A stretch of 64,000 nt of DNA, taken from contig NZ_JAZDRJ010000003.1 in the NCBI RefSeq assembly GCF_047501535.1, positions 1 through 64,000 of the forward strand, read 5' to 3'. This DNA is from Yanghanlia sp047501535 (GTDB lineage: Bacteria; Pseudomonadota; Gammaproteobacteria; Burkholderiales; Burkholderiaceae_B). The stretch's first letter is position 1, and every line of letters begins with the position of its first letter. Position numbers and translations under genes: made by a program. Positions 1 through 8,371 of the stretch are shown here, piece by piece. The notes beneath the pieces were generated by a model. That model had not been told where the DNA came from. It was given only the letters and a program-made list of their open reading frames with translations, and did no database searches.

Positions 1-755
1 CGCTGGGGGCGGGAGTCGCAGCGCGCGCGGCGCCGGATGGCTATACCTTTTTCATGGGGGGCGCCCACCATGCGGTAGCACCCTCCATCTACAAGCAGCT
101 GAGCTACGACATTCAGAAAGATTTCACCCCGGTGGCGTTGTTGGCGCAGCCGCCGCAGATCATTGTGGTGAACCCAAGCAACTTGCCGGTCAATAACGTT
201 CAGGAGCTCATCGACAAAGCGAAGGCCGACCCAGGCGGCATTAACTTCGGCTCTGCAGGCATGGGCAGCACCCACCACCTTGCAGGCGAACTTTTCGCTC
301 TGAAAACCGGTGTTGAGCTCACCCACGTTCCCTACCAAGGCGCGGGCCCCATGCTTAGCGGCCTGATTACCGGCCAGGTCGATATCGGCTTCGACGGCCT
401 GGGGTCGTCCGCCTCCCATATCCGTGCAGGCTCGATCCGACCGCTAGCCGTGGCAGCTGCACAGCGTTCACCATCCTTCCCGGATGTACCGACGGCAGCG
501 GAAGCGGGTGTGCCCGATTATGAAGTCTCCACCTGGTACGCCATGTGGGCGCCTGCCGGCACACCACCGGACATCGTCGAGAAAATGTCCGAGGAGATCA
601 CCAAGGCCTTGAACAGCCCAAAGATCAAAGAACTGTGGGCCAGTAACGGCAGCGCGATACCCAATATGACGGGTGCCCAGTTCGGGCAATTCGTGGATAG
701 CGAGATCGAACGCTGGGCGGGCGTAGCCAAAGAAGCAGGGGTAGAACCACAATAA
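1..755 (+). CDS. Bug/TctC-family periplasmic solute receptor (5' end missing)
   Basis: The reading frame is open back to position 3, so the true start and signal peptide lie outside the window; the ATG at 54 is internal. The visible part shows Bug (tripartite tricarboxylate receptor) family signatures: an RAAPDGYTF-type segment, FGSAGMGSTHHLAGELF, VPYQGAGPMLSG and a C-terminal DVPTAAEAGVPDYEVSTWYAMWAPAGTP block. These proteins are periplasmic Venus-flytrap receptors, usually for carboxylates or amides. No TctA/TctB membrane subunits follow it; the next gene is on the other strand after a clear terminator. The ligand cannot be predicted. Family assignment is firm. Confidence 0.93.
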   Translation, partial: LGAGVAARAAPDGYTFFMGGAHHAVAPSIYKQLSYDIQKDFTPVALLAQPPQIIVVNPSNLPVNNVQELIDKAKADPGGINFGSAGMGSTHHLAGELFALKTGVELTHVPYQGAGPMLSGLITGQVDIGFDGLGSSASHIRAGSIRPLAVAAAQRSPSFPDVPTAAEAGVPDYEVSTWYAMWAPAGTPPDIVEKMSEEITKALNSPKIKELWASNGSAIPNMTGAQFGQFVDSEIERWAGVAKEAGVEPQ

Positions 756-805
756 GCTGGTTTATACCTTGGCCGCACAACGGCCAACCTTTCGTCACAA
801 ACCAC

Positions 806-832
806 AAGGGGGCGCATCGTCGCCCCCTTTTC
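806..832 (+). terminator. Rho-independent terminator after the Bug gene
   Basis: A perfect 9-bp stem (AAGGGGGCG / CGCCCCCTT) with a 6-nt loop is followed directly by a short T run. It lies about 50 nt past the stop codon and ends the Bug transcript before the opposing gene. Confidence 0.85.
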
Positions 833-863
833 CATGCGCGCATCATCCAAAAAAACCAAAGAA

Positions 864-927
864 AAACCGGGACAGACCCCAATTTCTTTGCTGACAAACA
901 GCTGAAACCGGGACAGACCCCGATTTT
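864..927. repeat. Two direct copies of a 17-bp ACCGGGACAGACCCC element
   Basis: Copies at 864-885 and 905-927 share AAACCGGGACAGACCCC, then AATTT or GATTT, and are 41 bp apart. The second copy runs into the stop codon of the reverse-strand membrane protein gene. From memory, ACCGGGACAGACCCC-type elements are dispersed in beta- and gamma-proteobacterial genomes, sometimes near REP-associated transposases; no transposase is present here. Their role is unknown. Confidence 0.7.
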
Positions 928-2311
928 AGGGGTTATCTATGCGGTGGCAGGTGCGGGTGTAGAGTGCCAGTGCGCGGAGGATGTTCCAGGCCAGCAGGCC
1001 GGCTGAGGCGGCTAATGCGATGGCGGCGGGTAGGAGCACGGCGGGCATGAAGCAGGCGGTGGTCAGCAGCACAACGGCGCACAGGTGGGCGATGAACTGG
1101 CGCATGGCGTCGCGTTCGGAAATGAATTGCCGGACTTTTGGGATGAAGGGCAAAGCTATGGGGGCGCGTCGTTGGGCGTTGTGCCACAGCAGAAAAGGCA
1201 CAATTTTGTACAGCATGCCGTTGACGGCTGATACTGCAAAACCTGGAATCAGCAAAGTGCCCAGCAGCATTTCCTGGGTGTTGCCCGACAACGTCGGCCA
1301 GGCGCTGCGGCTTATGCCCAGCAAGGCGGCGAGAACCAGTGACGCCATGGCGGCGTGCCAGAACCAGGTTGTGGGTTCTGGGCTGGGGCGTTTGCGAGTC
1401 CAGAGCAGCCAGGCGGTGAAGAGACCATAACCCAAATAGCATAGTGCCAGACCGGCATTGGCAAGCCGCTGCGGCAGCGTGGCCGCATGGCTGTTTGATA
1501 GTTGCCAGGCACCCGAAAGAGTGAGTACGACCAGCAGTAGAAACACAAGCGGCGCGAGAACGTCGGTGATGCGTTTCGGGTAGATTTCCGTAGCCTGAAA
1601 GATGGGAATGACTTGATACGAAATGCCGATAACCAGCAGCCCCACCCAGCCAGCCAGGCCCCACAGAATGTGTAGATCAGGCAGCCCATGCAGCCAAGCA
1701 CCGGCTTGGGCGGCGCCGGCGCCCACGCTCCACAAGCCGCCACGCAGGCCTGCCATGAACAGCCCCAGGGCGATGGTGGCACCCAGCGCAGCCAGCGCCA
1801 ACCGTACTGCAACGAGAATTTCCCCCGATCCGGGCGAACGTTGCTTGCGGTCACGCCATAACCCCCCTGCGACTGCGGCCAAGAACAGCACAAAGGCGGC
1901 ACCTAGCAATATGACCGCAGCAGTGTGAAATACGGCTTTTACGGTGATGAAGCCGATGGCCAGTGATAGGGTTCCCAGCGTCAGACAGGCATGAACAACT
2001 GTTGAAGTGATGCGTGGCCGCAACACATGGATATGGGTGGCAACGGGCAGAATCTGCATCATCGCGCCCAGCATGGCACTGGCCAGCACGCCCAGTGTCA
2101 GAAAGTGCGCAGTGGCTAAAACAGTGGGATTCCAGCGTATATAAGGGGAACCTGCCCACGCTTGCCAGCCTAGAGTCAGGGCGGCCAGCATTAAGAATAG
2201 GGGAACATTCAGAAAGAATCTGAATGCCACAGCCAATGGAGGAGAGCGATCAAAAGCTAGAGCGCGTTGCATAAAATCAAGTATAGTTGACTGCGCCTGT
2301 AGGATAATCAT
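926..2311 (-). CDS. NnrS / haem-copper-oxidase-I-like polytopic membrane protein
   Basis: A protein of up to 461 residues with about twelve hydrophobic segments. Histidines lie within or beside membrane helices (AHFLTLGVLASAMLGAMMQ near residue 88, and WLHGLPDLHILWGLAGW), reminiscent of NnrS and of cytochrome oxidase subunit I relatives that carry haem. NnrS proteins are linked to protection against nitric oxide. An FNR/DNR-like box lies just upstream, which suits a gene for low-oxygen or NO conditions. The start is uncertain: ATG 2311 or ATG 2272 (MQRALAFDR); neither has a good Shine-Dalgarno. It could also be an uncharacterised member of the oxidase-like superfamily rather than NnrS itself. 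Confidence 0.7.
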   Translation of the reverse strand: MIILQAQSTILDFMQRALAFDRSPPLAVAFRFFLNVPLFLMLAALTLGWQAWAGSPYIRWNPTVLATAHFLTLGVLASAMLGAMMQILPVATHIHVLRPRITSTVVHACLTLGTLSLAIGFITVKAVFHTAAVILLGAAFVLFLAAVAGGLWRDRKQRSPGSGEILVAVRLALAALGATIALGLFMAGLRGGLWSVGAGAAQAGAWLHGLPDLHILWGLAGWVGLLVIGISYQVIPIFQATEIYPKRITDVLAPLVFLLLVVLTLSGAWQLSNSHAATLPQRLANAGLALCYLGYGLFTAWLLWTRKRPSPEPTTWFWHAAMASLVLAALLGISRSAWPTLSGNTQEMLLGTLLIPGFAVSAVNGMLYKIVPFLLWHNAQRRAPIALPFIPKVRQFISERDAMRQFIAHLCAVVLLTTACFMPAVLLPAAIALAASAGLLAWNILRALALYTRTCHRIDNP

Positions 2312-2333
2312 GCTGTATGCCGGTCAGTTTGCC

Positions 2334-2347
2334 TTGATATTTATTAA
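2334..2347 (-). promoter_or_regulatory. Candidate FNR/DNR box
   Basis: TTGAT-ATTT-ATTAA matches the FNR/CRP-family consensus TTGAT-N4-ATCAA at nine of ten positions. It lies about 23 nt upstream of the first possible start of the NnrS-like gene, or 62 nt upstream of ATG 2272. The regulator gene is not in the window. Confidence 0.45.
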
Positions 2348-2492
2348 GGTCTGTCGGCTTCCCAGGGCGCATAGTTCTATGATCAGGACAGGGCCCTTCC
2401 AGGCTGGTTGGTTGAGGCAGGCGCATGCGGCGCGGGGGTGCTTTTCAGTGCTTCTCTGTCACCACAAAGCATGAATTTTAAGGATTTCTAGC

Positions 2493-3698
2493 GTGTTGCA
2501 TACTGCATTGGAGCGCCTCAAGGTAAAAGGCAGGTCCCTACTGCCTATCGTTCAGGGCGGCATGGGCGTGGGCATTTCTGCTCACCGTCTGGCTGGCACC
2601 GTCGCTTCGTTGGGTGCCTTCGGCACAATTTCCAGCGTCGACCTGCGTCGCCATCACCCCGATCTCATGGAGCAGACCAAGCGTTCGCGCGATAAGGCGC
2701 TTATCAACGAAGTGAACCTCGTTGCGCTTGATCGCGAAATTAAAGCTGCTAAAAAATTGTCCGGTGGCAATGGCGCGATTGGCGTCAACGTCATGAAGGC
2801 GGTTGAGCAGTACCCGGAATACATCCGCCAATCCTGCGAAAGCGGTGCGGACGCCGTCGTGGTGGGCGCTGGCTTGCCGCTCGACTTGCCCGACCTTACC
2901 GCCGACTTCCCAAATACGGCCATCATCCCGATTTTGTCCGATGTGCGCGGCATTGCCGTCATCCTTAAAAAGTGGATGCGCAAGAACCGTTTGCCCGATG
3001 CCATCGTCATCGAGAACCCCCGCTTTGCCGGTGGGCACTTGGGGTCACCTACGGCGGATCGCATCAACGATCCTTCGTACGCGTTTCCCACCGTGCTGGA
3101 AGGCACACGCCAGTTACTGAAAGATCTCGATCTCGAAAAAGAGAATATCCCGCTTATCACTGCGGGTGGTATTCACAGCCATGAGCAGTTCAAAGAACTG
3201 CTTTCCCTGGGCGCCAATGCGGTGCAGATGGGCACGCCTTTCGCCGTCAGCGAAGAAGGTGATGCACATGTGAACTTCAAACGCGTATTGGCGGAAGCCA
3301 AGCCGGAAGACATTGTCACCTTTATGAGTGTAGCGGGCCTGCCTGCACGTGCTGTGCGCACGCCCTGGTTGGATAACTACCTGAAGAACGAAGCCCGTTT
3401 GCAGAATATTGCCAAGGTTAAGCCGTGCACGGTGGCATTCGATTGCCTGGCTCAGTGCGGCCTGCGCGATGGCATTTCCAAGCAAGGCCAGTTCTGCATC
3501 GACACCCGTCTGGCTTATGCCCTGGAAGGCGATGTCAATCGCGGCTTGTTCTTCCGTGGCGCCGATAAACTGCCGTTTGGCAGCGCCATCCGCCCAGTGC
3601 GTGAGCTCATCGAATACATGCTGACCGGCCTGCGCCCTGCGCTGTCGGTTGTTTCTAACCCCGGTGTTCGTCTGATGCCGGAACCAGTTCCCGCCTGA
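2493..3698 (+). CDS. Nitronate monooxygenase (2-nitropropane dioxygenase family)
   Basis: A 401-residue FMN-dependent TIM-barrel enzyme oxidising alkyl nitronates or propionate 3-nitronate to carbonyl products. The N-terminal PIVQGGMGVGISAHRLAGTVA motif, the central GADAVVVGAGLPLDLP, the PITAGGI-like PLITAGGIHSHEQ and the phosphate-binding GANAVQMGTPFAVSEE are typical. The start is GTG 2493, with AAGGA nine bases upstream; no ATG lies in a suitable place. The C-terminal third carries several cysteines (CTVAFDCLAQCGLRDG) found in the longer subgroup of the family. It is a single-gene unit ending at a strong terminator. Physiological substrate unknown. Confidence 0.9.
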   Translation: MLHTALERLKVKGRSLLPIVQGGMGVGISAHRLAGTVASLGAFGTISSVDLRRHHPDLMEQTKRSRDKALINEVNLVALDREIKAAKKLSGGNGAIGVNVMKAVEQYPEYIRQSCESGADAVVVGAGLPLDLPDLTADFPNTAIIPILSDVRGIAVILKKWMRKNRLPDAIVIENPRFAGGHLGSPTADRINDPSYAFPTVLEGTRQLLKDLDLEKENIPLITAGGIHSHEQFKELLSLGANAVQMGTPFAVSEEGDAHVNFKRVLAEAKPEDIVTFMSVAGLPARAVRTPWLDNYLKNEARLQNIAKVKPCTVAFDCLAQCGLRDGISKQGQFCIDTRLAYALEGDVNRGLFFRGADKLPFGSAIRPVRELIEYMLTGLRPALSVVSNPGVRLMPEPVPA

Positions 3699-3725
3699 TA
3701 CCCGTCCAGTTAAAGCTTTAAAAAC

Positions 3726-3760
3726 AAAGCGCTGCATGTATGCCATGCGGCGCTTTTTTT
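3726..3760 (+). terminator. Rho-independent terminator after nitronate monooxygenase
   Basis: An AAAGCGC-t-GCATG / CATGC-g-GCGCTTT hairpin with a 5-nt loop is followed by seven T residues, 28 nt past the stop codon. Confidence 0.9.
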
Positions 3761-3922
3761 GTATGCCGATCCAGGCTAAGCGCCTGTAGCCGCAAGCCCC
3801 TTCCCACCTTAACCCCGCTCATACAGAACGGCCTTGCAGGCTGATTTCTGTGCATCAGATTAGGGTAAACATGCATTAGCTTTGTGCGTGTTTGGTCTAC
3901 CATGCAATGGAGATTTGTATTT

Positions 3923-4825
3923 ATGGCTCGGTATGAAATGAAAGCGAACAGCATCAATGATCTTCGCGTGATTCTTGAAAACGAACGTAAGGCCAAGGGG
4001 CGCGGGCGGATAGGGGATAAAACGCTGAAGGTTCTGGCAGACTTGCTCAGTCGTCCGGGGATTGCTGCTGTAGATAGCATTTCTTCATTGGCAGCCTATA
4101 GTGGTGTTGACCCCTCCACGCTGACCAGGTTGGGGAAGCGTTTGGGTTTTTCTGGCTTCGGCGAGCTTCAGGATGTCTTTCGTCAGCACGTGGCGCGCAC
4201 TCAACCGTTCTACAGTCGCCGCATTCAGGAACGCATTGAAGAACCCCTGGGTGACGGAGCGGAGGGCCTGTTGCAGCAACATGCTCGCACTGAGTGCCAG
4301 CGCCTGGTTGCCGCCATGGAATCTATGGATCCGCAAACCATCGAACAGGCTGCGGATCTCCTTGTGGCGGCCCGCCATGTTTATGTGCTGGGAATGCGGG
4401 CCACGTATGCGCTCAGCTATTTCATGGGCTCGTACTTGGGAACGTTCAGGCAGAACGTCAACATTCTGAGTGGGCCCGGGGTGGCTCTGGGCGCGGAGAT
4501 TTCTCGCATTACAACGGAAGATCTGCTTGTTGCAGTGAGTTTTCGCCCTTACACGAAACTTCTGGTGAAAGCGGTGGAAGTCGTTAAGGAAAGTGGTATT
4601 CCGGTGTTGGCAATTACCGATGCGGGTTCGGTATTCAGTACTGAGCCGGGGCAAGGTGTCACAGTCGCCATCGATCAGCCGTATTACTTCGATTCAGCAA
4701 CCGCCCAGTTTTTCATGATTCAAACCTTATTGCTTGCCGTGGCCAGGCGGTTGGGGCCAGGGGCAGTGGATATAGCTAGGCGGCGCGAGCAAATATTTCG
4801 GGCACTGGATATCGACGTGCCATAA
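3923..4825 (+). CDS. RpiR/MurR-family transcriptional regulator (HTH plus SIS domain)
   Basis: An N-terminal RpiR-type helix-turn-helix (about residues 1-80, including SSLAAYSGVDPSTLTRLGKRLGF) is followed by a SIS sugar-isomerase-like domain (about 110-250, ARHVYVLGMRATYALSYFMGSYL). RpiR proteins sense small metabolites, often phosphosugars, through SIS. ATG 3923 is preferred (GGAG ten bases upstream); GTG 3884 and ATG 3902 are in-frame alternatives. It stands immediately upstream of, and co-directional with, the aminotransferase/ABC-transporter genes, so it is the obvious candidate regulator of that operon. The inducer is not evident. Confidence 0.9.
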   Translation: MARYEMKANSINDLRVILENERKAKGRGRIGDKTLKVLADLLSRPGIAAVDSISSLAAYSGVDPSTLTRLGKRLGFSGFGELQDVFRQHVARTQPFYSRRIQERIEEPLGDGAEGLLQQHARTECQRLVAAMESMDPQTIEQAADLLVAARHVYVLGMRATYALSYFMGSYLGTFRQNVNILSGPGVALGAEISRITTEDLLVAVSFRPYTKLLVKAVEVVKESGIPVLAITDAGSVFSTEPGQGVTVAIDQPYYFDSATAQFFMIQTLLLAVARRLGPGAVDIARRREQIFRALDIDVP

Positions 4826-4900
4826 GGCAAAGGGCTGGTGGTAAAGCAGTGTCCGGCCTACGGTGGTATCCCGCTAATTAACGAACTTGACGAGACCACA

Positions 4901-6214
4901 ATGAACAGTACGACATCATTATCCGCAACAGCAGTGCAGCAAGAGCTGGAAAAAGCGTGGGACCGCTATCGGCAAGCGAACCCGCTCAGTGCTGAACACC
5001 ACGCCCGGGCCCGTGAAGTCATGCCGGGCGGCAACACGCGAACCGTTCTGTTCAGTGACCCTTTTCCAATCATTCTGGCATCGGGGGAAGGCTGTTATGT
5101 GACGTCACTGGATGGCACAACCTATGTGGACTACCTCGGGGAATACACAGCCGGTTTGTATGGCCATTCCGACCCGATACTACGCCAGGCGGTTGTGGAT
5201 GCCATGGATAGCGGCTGGGTTCGTGGCGGCCACATCCTTCAGGAAGAAAAATTCGCCCGGTTGATCTGCGAGCGTTTCCCCTCCATTGAGCAGGTGCGCT
5301 TCACCAACTCGGGGACGGAAGCCAACTTGTATGCAATGTGCACAGCCCGCGAACTCACCAAGAAGAACAAGATCATGGTGTTTGAAGGGGGGTATCACGG
5401 TGGCGTTTTTATGTTTGGCGGCAAAGGCGGAACCCTCACTGTTCCGTTTGATTTTGTGAAGGCGCCTTATAACGACTGGCCCGCCACCAAGGCGATGCTT
5501 GATCAGCACAGGGAGGATCTGGCGTGCGTCCTGATTGAGCCCATGCAAGGCTCGGGCGGCTGCATACCAGCGGCTCGGGAATTTTTGCAGGCCTTGAGAG
5601 ATTGGACATCCAGCCACGGTGTGCTCTTGGTTTTTGACGAGGTGATGACGTCTCGTATGTCAGCTGGGGGCCTGCAGGCACTGCATGGAATCATCCCCGA
5701 TATGACGACTCTCGGAAAGTACATCGGTGGCGGCTTCGGTTTTGGTGCTTTCGGGGGGCGGGAAGATCTGATGCGGGTGTTTGACCCGTCCCGCCCGGAA
5801 TTTCTCCCACATGCCGGTACGTTTAATAACAATGTTTTCACCATGATGGTGGGCGCGACAGGGTTGGAGCAGGTCTATACGGCGGAACGCGCTAAACAAC
5901 TGACGGAAAGCGGCGAGAAGCTGCGCAGCCGTTTGAATCGGGTGGTCACCGACGCTGGTTTCCCCATGCAGTTCACGGGCGTGGGCTCTTTAATGAATGT
6001 GCATGCCTGCACCGGAACGATTCGCAGCATACGAGACCTCGTCAACAGTAATCAGCCGCTGCGCGATCTTTTCTATTTCGACATGCTGGAGCAAGGCATC
6101 TGGCCTGCGCGGCGCGGCATGCTGAACCTTTCACTGCCAATGGGAGAGGCAGAATTTCAACGCTTGGAAAGCGCGGTGGTGAATTTTGTTGAGTCGCGCA
6201 AGGAGCTTGTTTAA
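4901..6214 (+). CDS. Class III PLP aminotransferase, glutamate-1-semialdehyde aminomutase-like
   Basis: A 437-residue fold-type I PLP enzyme. MPGGNTRTVLFSDPFP, the FTNSGTEANLYAMCTAR cofactor loop, LLVFDEVMTSR with the PLP-ring aspartate, and TTLGKYIGGG with the Schiff-base lysine (about K273) are visible. It resembles HemL in sequence but lacks a tetrapyrrole context and sits in a catabolic/transport operon, so it more likely transaminates an imported amine or amino acid. Start ATG 4901 is chosen because the homologous N-terminus begins here; the frame is open back to 4838. The stop overlaps the ATPase start (TAATG), indicating translational coupling. Confidence 0.88.
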   Translation: MNSTTSLSATAVQQELEKAWDRYRQANPLSAEHHARAREVMPGGNTRTVLFSDPFPIILASGEGCYVTSLDGTTYVDYLGEYTAGLYGHSDPILRQAVVDAMDSGWVRGGHILQEEKFARLICERFPSIEQVRFTNSGTEANLYAMCTARELTKKNKIMVFEGGYHGGVFMFGGKGGTLTVPFDFVKAPYNDWPATKAMLDQHREDLACVLIEPMQGSGGCIPAAREFLQALRDWTSSHGVLLVFDEVMTSRMSAGGLQALHGIIPDMTTLGKYIGGGFGFGAFGGREDLMRVFDPSRPEFLPHAGTFNNNVFTMMVGATGLEQVYTAERAKQLTESGEKLRSRLNRVVTDAGFPMQFTGVGSLMNVHACTGTIRSIRDLVNSNQPLRDLFYFDMLEQGIWPARRGMLNLSLPMGEAEFQRLESAVVNFVESRKELV

Positions 6215-7272
6215 TGACGTCCATTGAGTTGCAGGGTGTGACCAAGAAGTATGGCGATCTGCAGGTGGTGCAACCTACGCATCTCAGGGTGGAGCCGGGT
6301 GAGTTGGTGACCCTGCTTGGCCCGAGTGGTTCGGGAAAGAGCACGATTCTTTCGATCATCGCAGGCCTGGTTTCACCAAGCAGTGGGCGCATCGTGATCG
6401 GAGAGCAGGATGTCACATATATGCCTCCCGCACAGCGAAATATTGGCATGGTGTTCCAGAACTATGCGCTCTTTCCGCATATGACTGTTTACGACAATGT
6501 TCGTTTTCCGTTAGCAATTCGCAAATTGTCGCGGTCGGAAATCGAGGCCAAAGTAAAGCGAGCTTTGGAGATGGTTCGGCTGGAAGGGTTGGGAGACCGA
6601 AAAACACACCAGTTATCGGGCGGTCAGCAGCAGCGGGTAGCGCTGGCCAGAGCTCTGGTATTCGAACCACGCATCCTGCTTCTGGACGAGCCGCTTGGAG
6701 CCTTGGATAAGAAGCTGCGCGAAGAAGTGCAGATCGAGCTGCGCCAGTTGCAGCGTGAACTCGGTGTCACAACCATTCTGGTTACCCATGATCAGGAAGA
6801 AGCACTGACGCTTTCCACGCGACTGGTGGTGCTTGATGCAGGGGAAATCCAGCAGGCCGATACCCCGCAGCAGGCCTATCGCTACCCAGTGAACCGGTTT
6901 GTCGCCGAGTTTATTGGTACTGCAAATCTCTGGCCGGGCGAGGTACATGGCGCGCGCGAGGAAAGCTTCATCACGCTTGTTAATGGTCAGAAGTTTTCCG
7001 GCAGATCCGCTGAGCAAGTTAATGGTTCAGCCTATTTGATGCTCAGGCCGGAAGACCTTGAAGTACAGCCAGAGCCAGAAGGCGATGGCCTGTTGGGCAC
7101 AGTGAAGGACATGGTTTATCTAGGCCAAAACACACGTATGCATATTCAACTTGATTCTGGCTTGACCGCAGTAGCCGTGATGAGTGGAGTCAGGAGTTTC
7201 ACGACTGGGCAGGCTGTCCGCGTGAGTTGGTTGCCGGAGCACGCATGGCTGCTGCCGGCTGAGGGAACATGA
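6214..7272 (+). CDS. Polyamine-type ABC transporter ATPase (PotA-like)
   Basis: A 352-residue cytoplasmic ATPase energising the two permeases encoded downstream. Walker A GPSGSGKST is at residues 36-44, the Q-loop near 82, LSGGQ signature at 134-138, Walker B ILLLDEP at 154-160 and the H-loop THD near 191, followed by a C-terminal TOBE-like regulatory domain (about 270-350). Its start overlaps the stop of the preceding aminotransferase by one base. Family: spermidine/putrescine/iron(III)/thiosulfate importers; neighbours favour an organic amine or amino acid. Confidence 0.93.
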   Translation: MTSIELQGVTKKYGDLQVVQPTHLRVEPGELVTLLGPSGSGKSTILSIIAGLVSPSSGRIVIGEQDVTYMPPAQRNIGMVFQNYALFPHMTVYDNVRFPLAIRKLSRSEIEAKVKRALEMVRLEGLGDRKTHQLSGGQQQRVALARALVFEPRILLLDEPLGALDKKLREEVQIELRQLQRELGVTTILVTHDQEEALTLSTRLVVLDAGEIQQADTPQQAYRYPVNRFVAEFIGTANLWPGEVHGAREESFITLVNGQKFSGRSAEQVNGSAYLMLRPEDLEVQPEPEGDGLLGTVKDMVYLGQNTRMHIQLDSGLTAVAVMSGVRSFTTGQAVRVSWLPEHAWLLPAEGT

Positions 7273-7279
7273 AAAGCTG

Positions 7280-7299
7280 ATCGCCGGAACTCCGGTGAT
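7280..7299 (+). other. Small intercistronic hairpin before the receptor gene
   Basis: ATCGCCGGA / TCCGGTGAT forms a 9-bp inverted repeat around a 2-nt centre in the 56-nt gap between the ATPase and the receptor gene. No T run follows, so it is not a terminator. Such hairpins may stabilise or process the downstream receptor mRNA; that role is inferred. Confidence 0.35.
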
Positions 7300-7328
7300 T
7301 ATTTTCACTGAAGTAACAGGAGACAGAA

Positions 7329-8360
7329 ATGGGTATGAAAACGATATTGAAAGCCCTGGGCAAAGGCGCTGTGGTATCAGCAGTGGCGATGTCCTCTTCT
7401 TTGGCTTTTGCGCAGGTAAAGGAATTCAGAATCCTGGAATCTGGAGGCCCGAGCGGAGAGTCCATCGATAAAGCCTACATCACTCCGTTCACCGAGAAAA
7501 CAGGGATTAAAGTCACCAGAGAGAGTCCGACGAGCTTAGGCAAGCTGCAAGCCATGGTGCAGTCGGGTAATGCCACTTCGGTGCTTGTGGAACTTGGCAG
7601 CACCAACCTTTTTATGGCTAGAGCGCTCGACCTCGTCGAGCCATTGGATTGGGACAAGATCAACCCAGACCCCATGTTCGAGGAAGCCAAGTTGCCGGAT
7701 GGCTTTGGCTATCAGTATTTTTCCACCATCTTGGCTTGGAAGGAGGGGGCGCCCAAGCTAGAAAGCTGGGCGGATTTCTGGGATACGGAAAAATTCCCCG
7801 GTAAGCGAGCCTTGCCCGACTACCCCGGCTACACCTTGCCGTTGGCCTTGTTGGCAGACGGGGTGAAACCTGAAGAGCTGTATCCGCTGGATGTCGAGCG
7901 AGCTTTTAAAAGCTTAGAGAAGCTGAAAAAGGATGTGGCCGTATGGTGGCGTGCTGGGGCTCAGTCGCCGCAACTGTTGGAAGACGGCGAAGTGACTTAT
8001 GCGGCCGCTTGGTCAGGCCGCATTGTTGGCAATCCCAAACTGGAATACACCTACAAGGAAGGTTTGCTGCAGGTGTCGTATTTCGCAGTGCCCAAGGGGG
8101 CGGACGCCGCCAGTAAAGAAGCGGCAATGGGCTTGCTGCACGAAATGTCCAAGGTAGAGAACCAGGCTAAGGCGGCCGAGGTCGTACCTTATACAGGGCC
8201 GAGCCCGGACATCGAAAAGCAACTGTCTGCCGATGTACTTGACCACTATCCCACTTCACCGAACAACAAGGCTGTTCAAGTGCTCGCAGACCCGAGCTGG
8301 ACGGCGGAAAATGCCCGGGAAATTGAACGCCGCTGGCAAGAGTTCAAGCTGGGTATGTAA
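7329..8360 (+). CDS. ABC transporter periplasmic substrate-binding protein (PotD-like)
   Basis: A 343-residue exported protein with a Sec signal peptide (MGMKTILKALGKGAVVSAVAM..., cleavage predicted after SLAFA). The body has the type II periplasmic-binding fold of the spermidine/putrescine-binding group: TPFTEKTGIKVTRE, WADFWDTEKFPGKRALPDY and a C-terminal YPTSPNNK region. AGGAG lies about eight bases upstream of ATG 7329. It should capture the substrate for the permease pair that follows. Lineage suggests a cationic amine or amino-acid ligand, but the binding residues cannot be read reliably. Confidence 0.92.
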   Translation: MGMKTILKALGKGAVVSAVAMSSSLAFAQVKEFRILESGGPSGESIDKAYITPFTEKTGIKVTRESPTSLGKLQAMVQSGNATSVLVELGSTNLFMARALDLVEPLDWDKINPDPMFEEAKLPDGFGYQYFSTILAWKEGAPKLESWADFWDTEKFPGKRALPDYPGYTLPLALLADGVKPEELYPLDVERAFKSLEKLKKDVAVWWRAGAQSPQLLEDGEVTYAAAWSGRIVGNPKLEYTYKEGLLQVSYFAVPKGADAASKEAAMGLLHEMSKVENQAKAAEVVPYTGPSPDIEKQLSADVLDHYPTSPNNKAVQVLADPSWTAENAREIERRWQEFKLGM

Positions 8361-8371
8361 GGAACGGGAAA

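Noticed and set aside
4838..4900. N-terminal extension of the HemL-like aminotransferase from GTG 4838
   Set aside because: The extra 21 residues have no family similarity and the ATG at 4901 fits the family N-terminus.
4901..6214. hemL assignment for the first aminotransferase
   Set aside because: Similarity to HemL is real, but the catabolic/transport operon and unlike N-terminus argue against a tetrapyrrole role.
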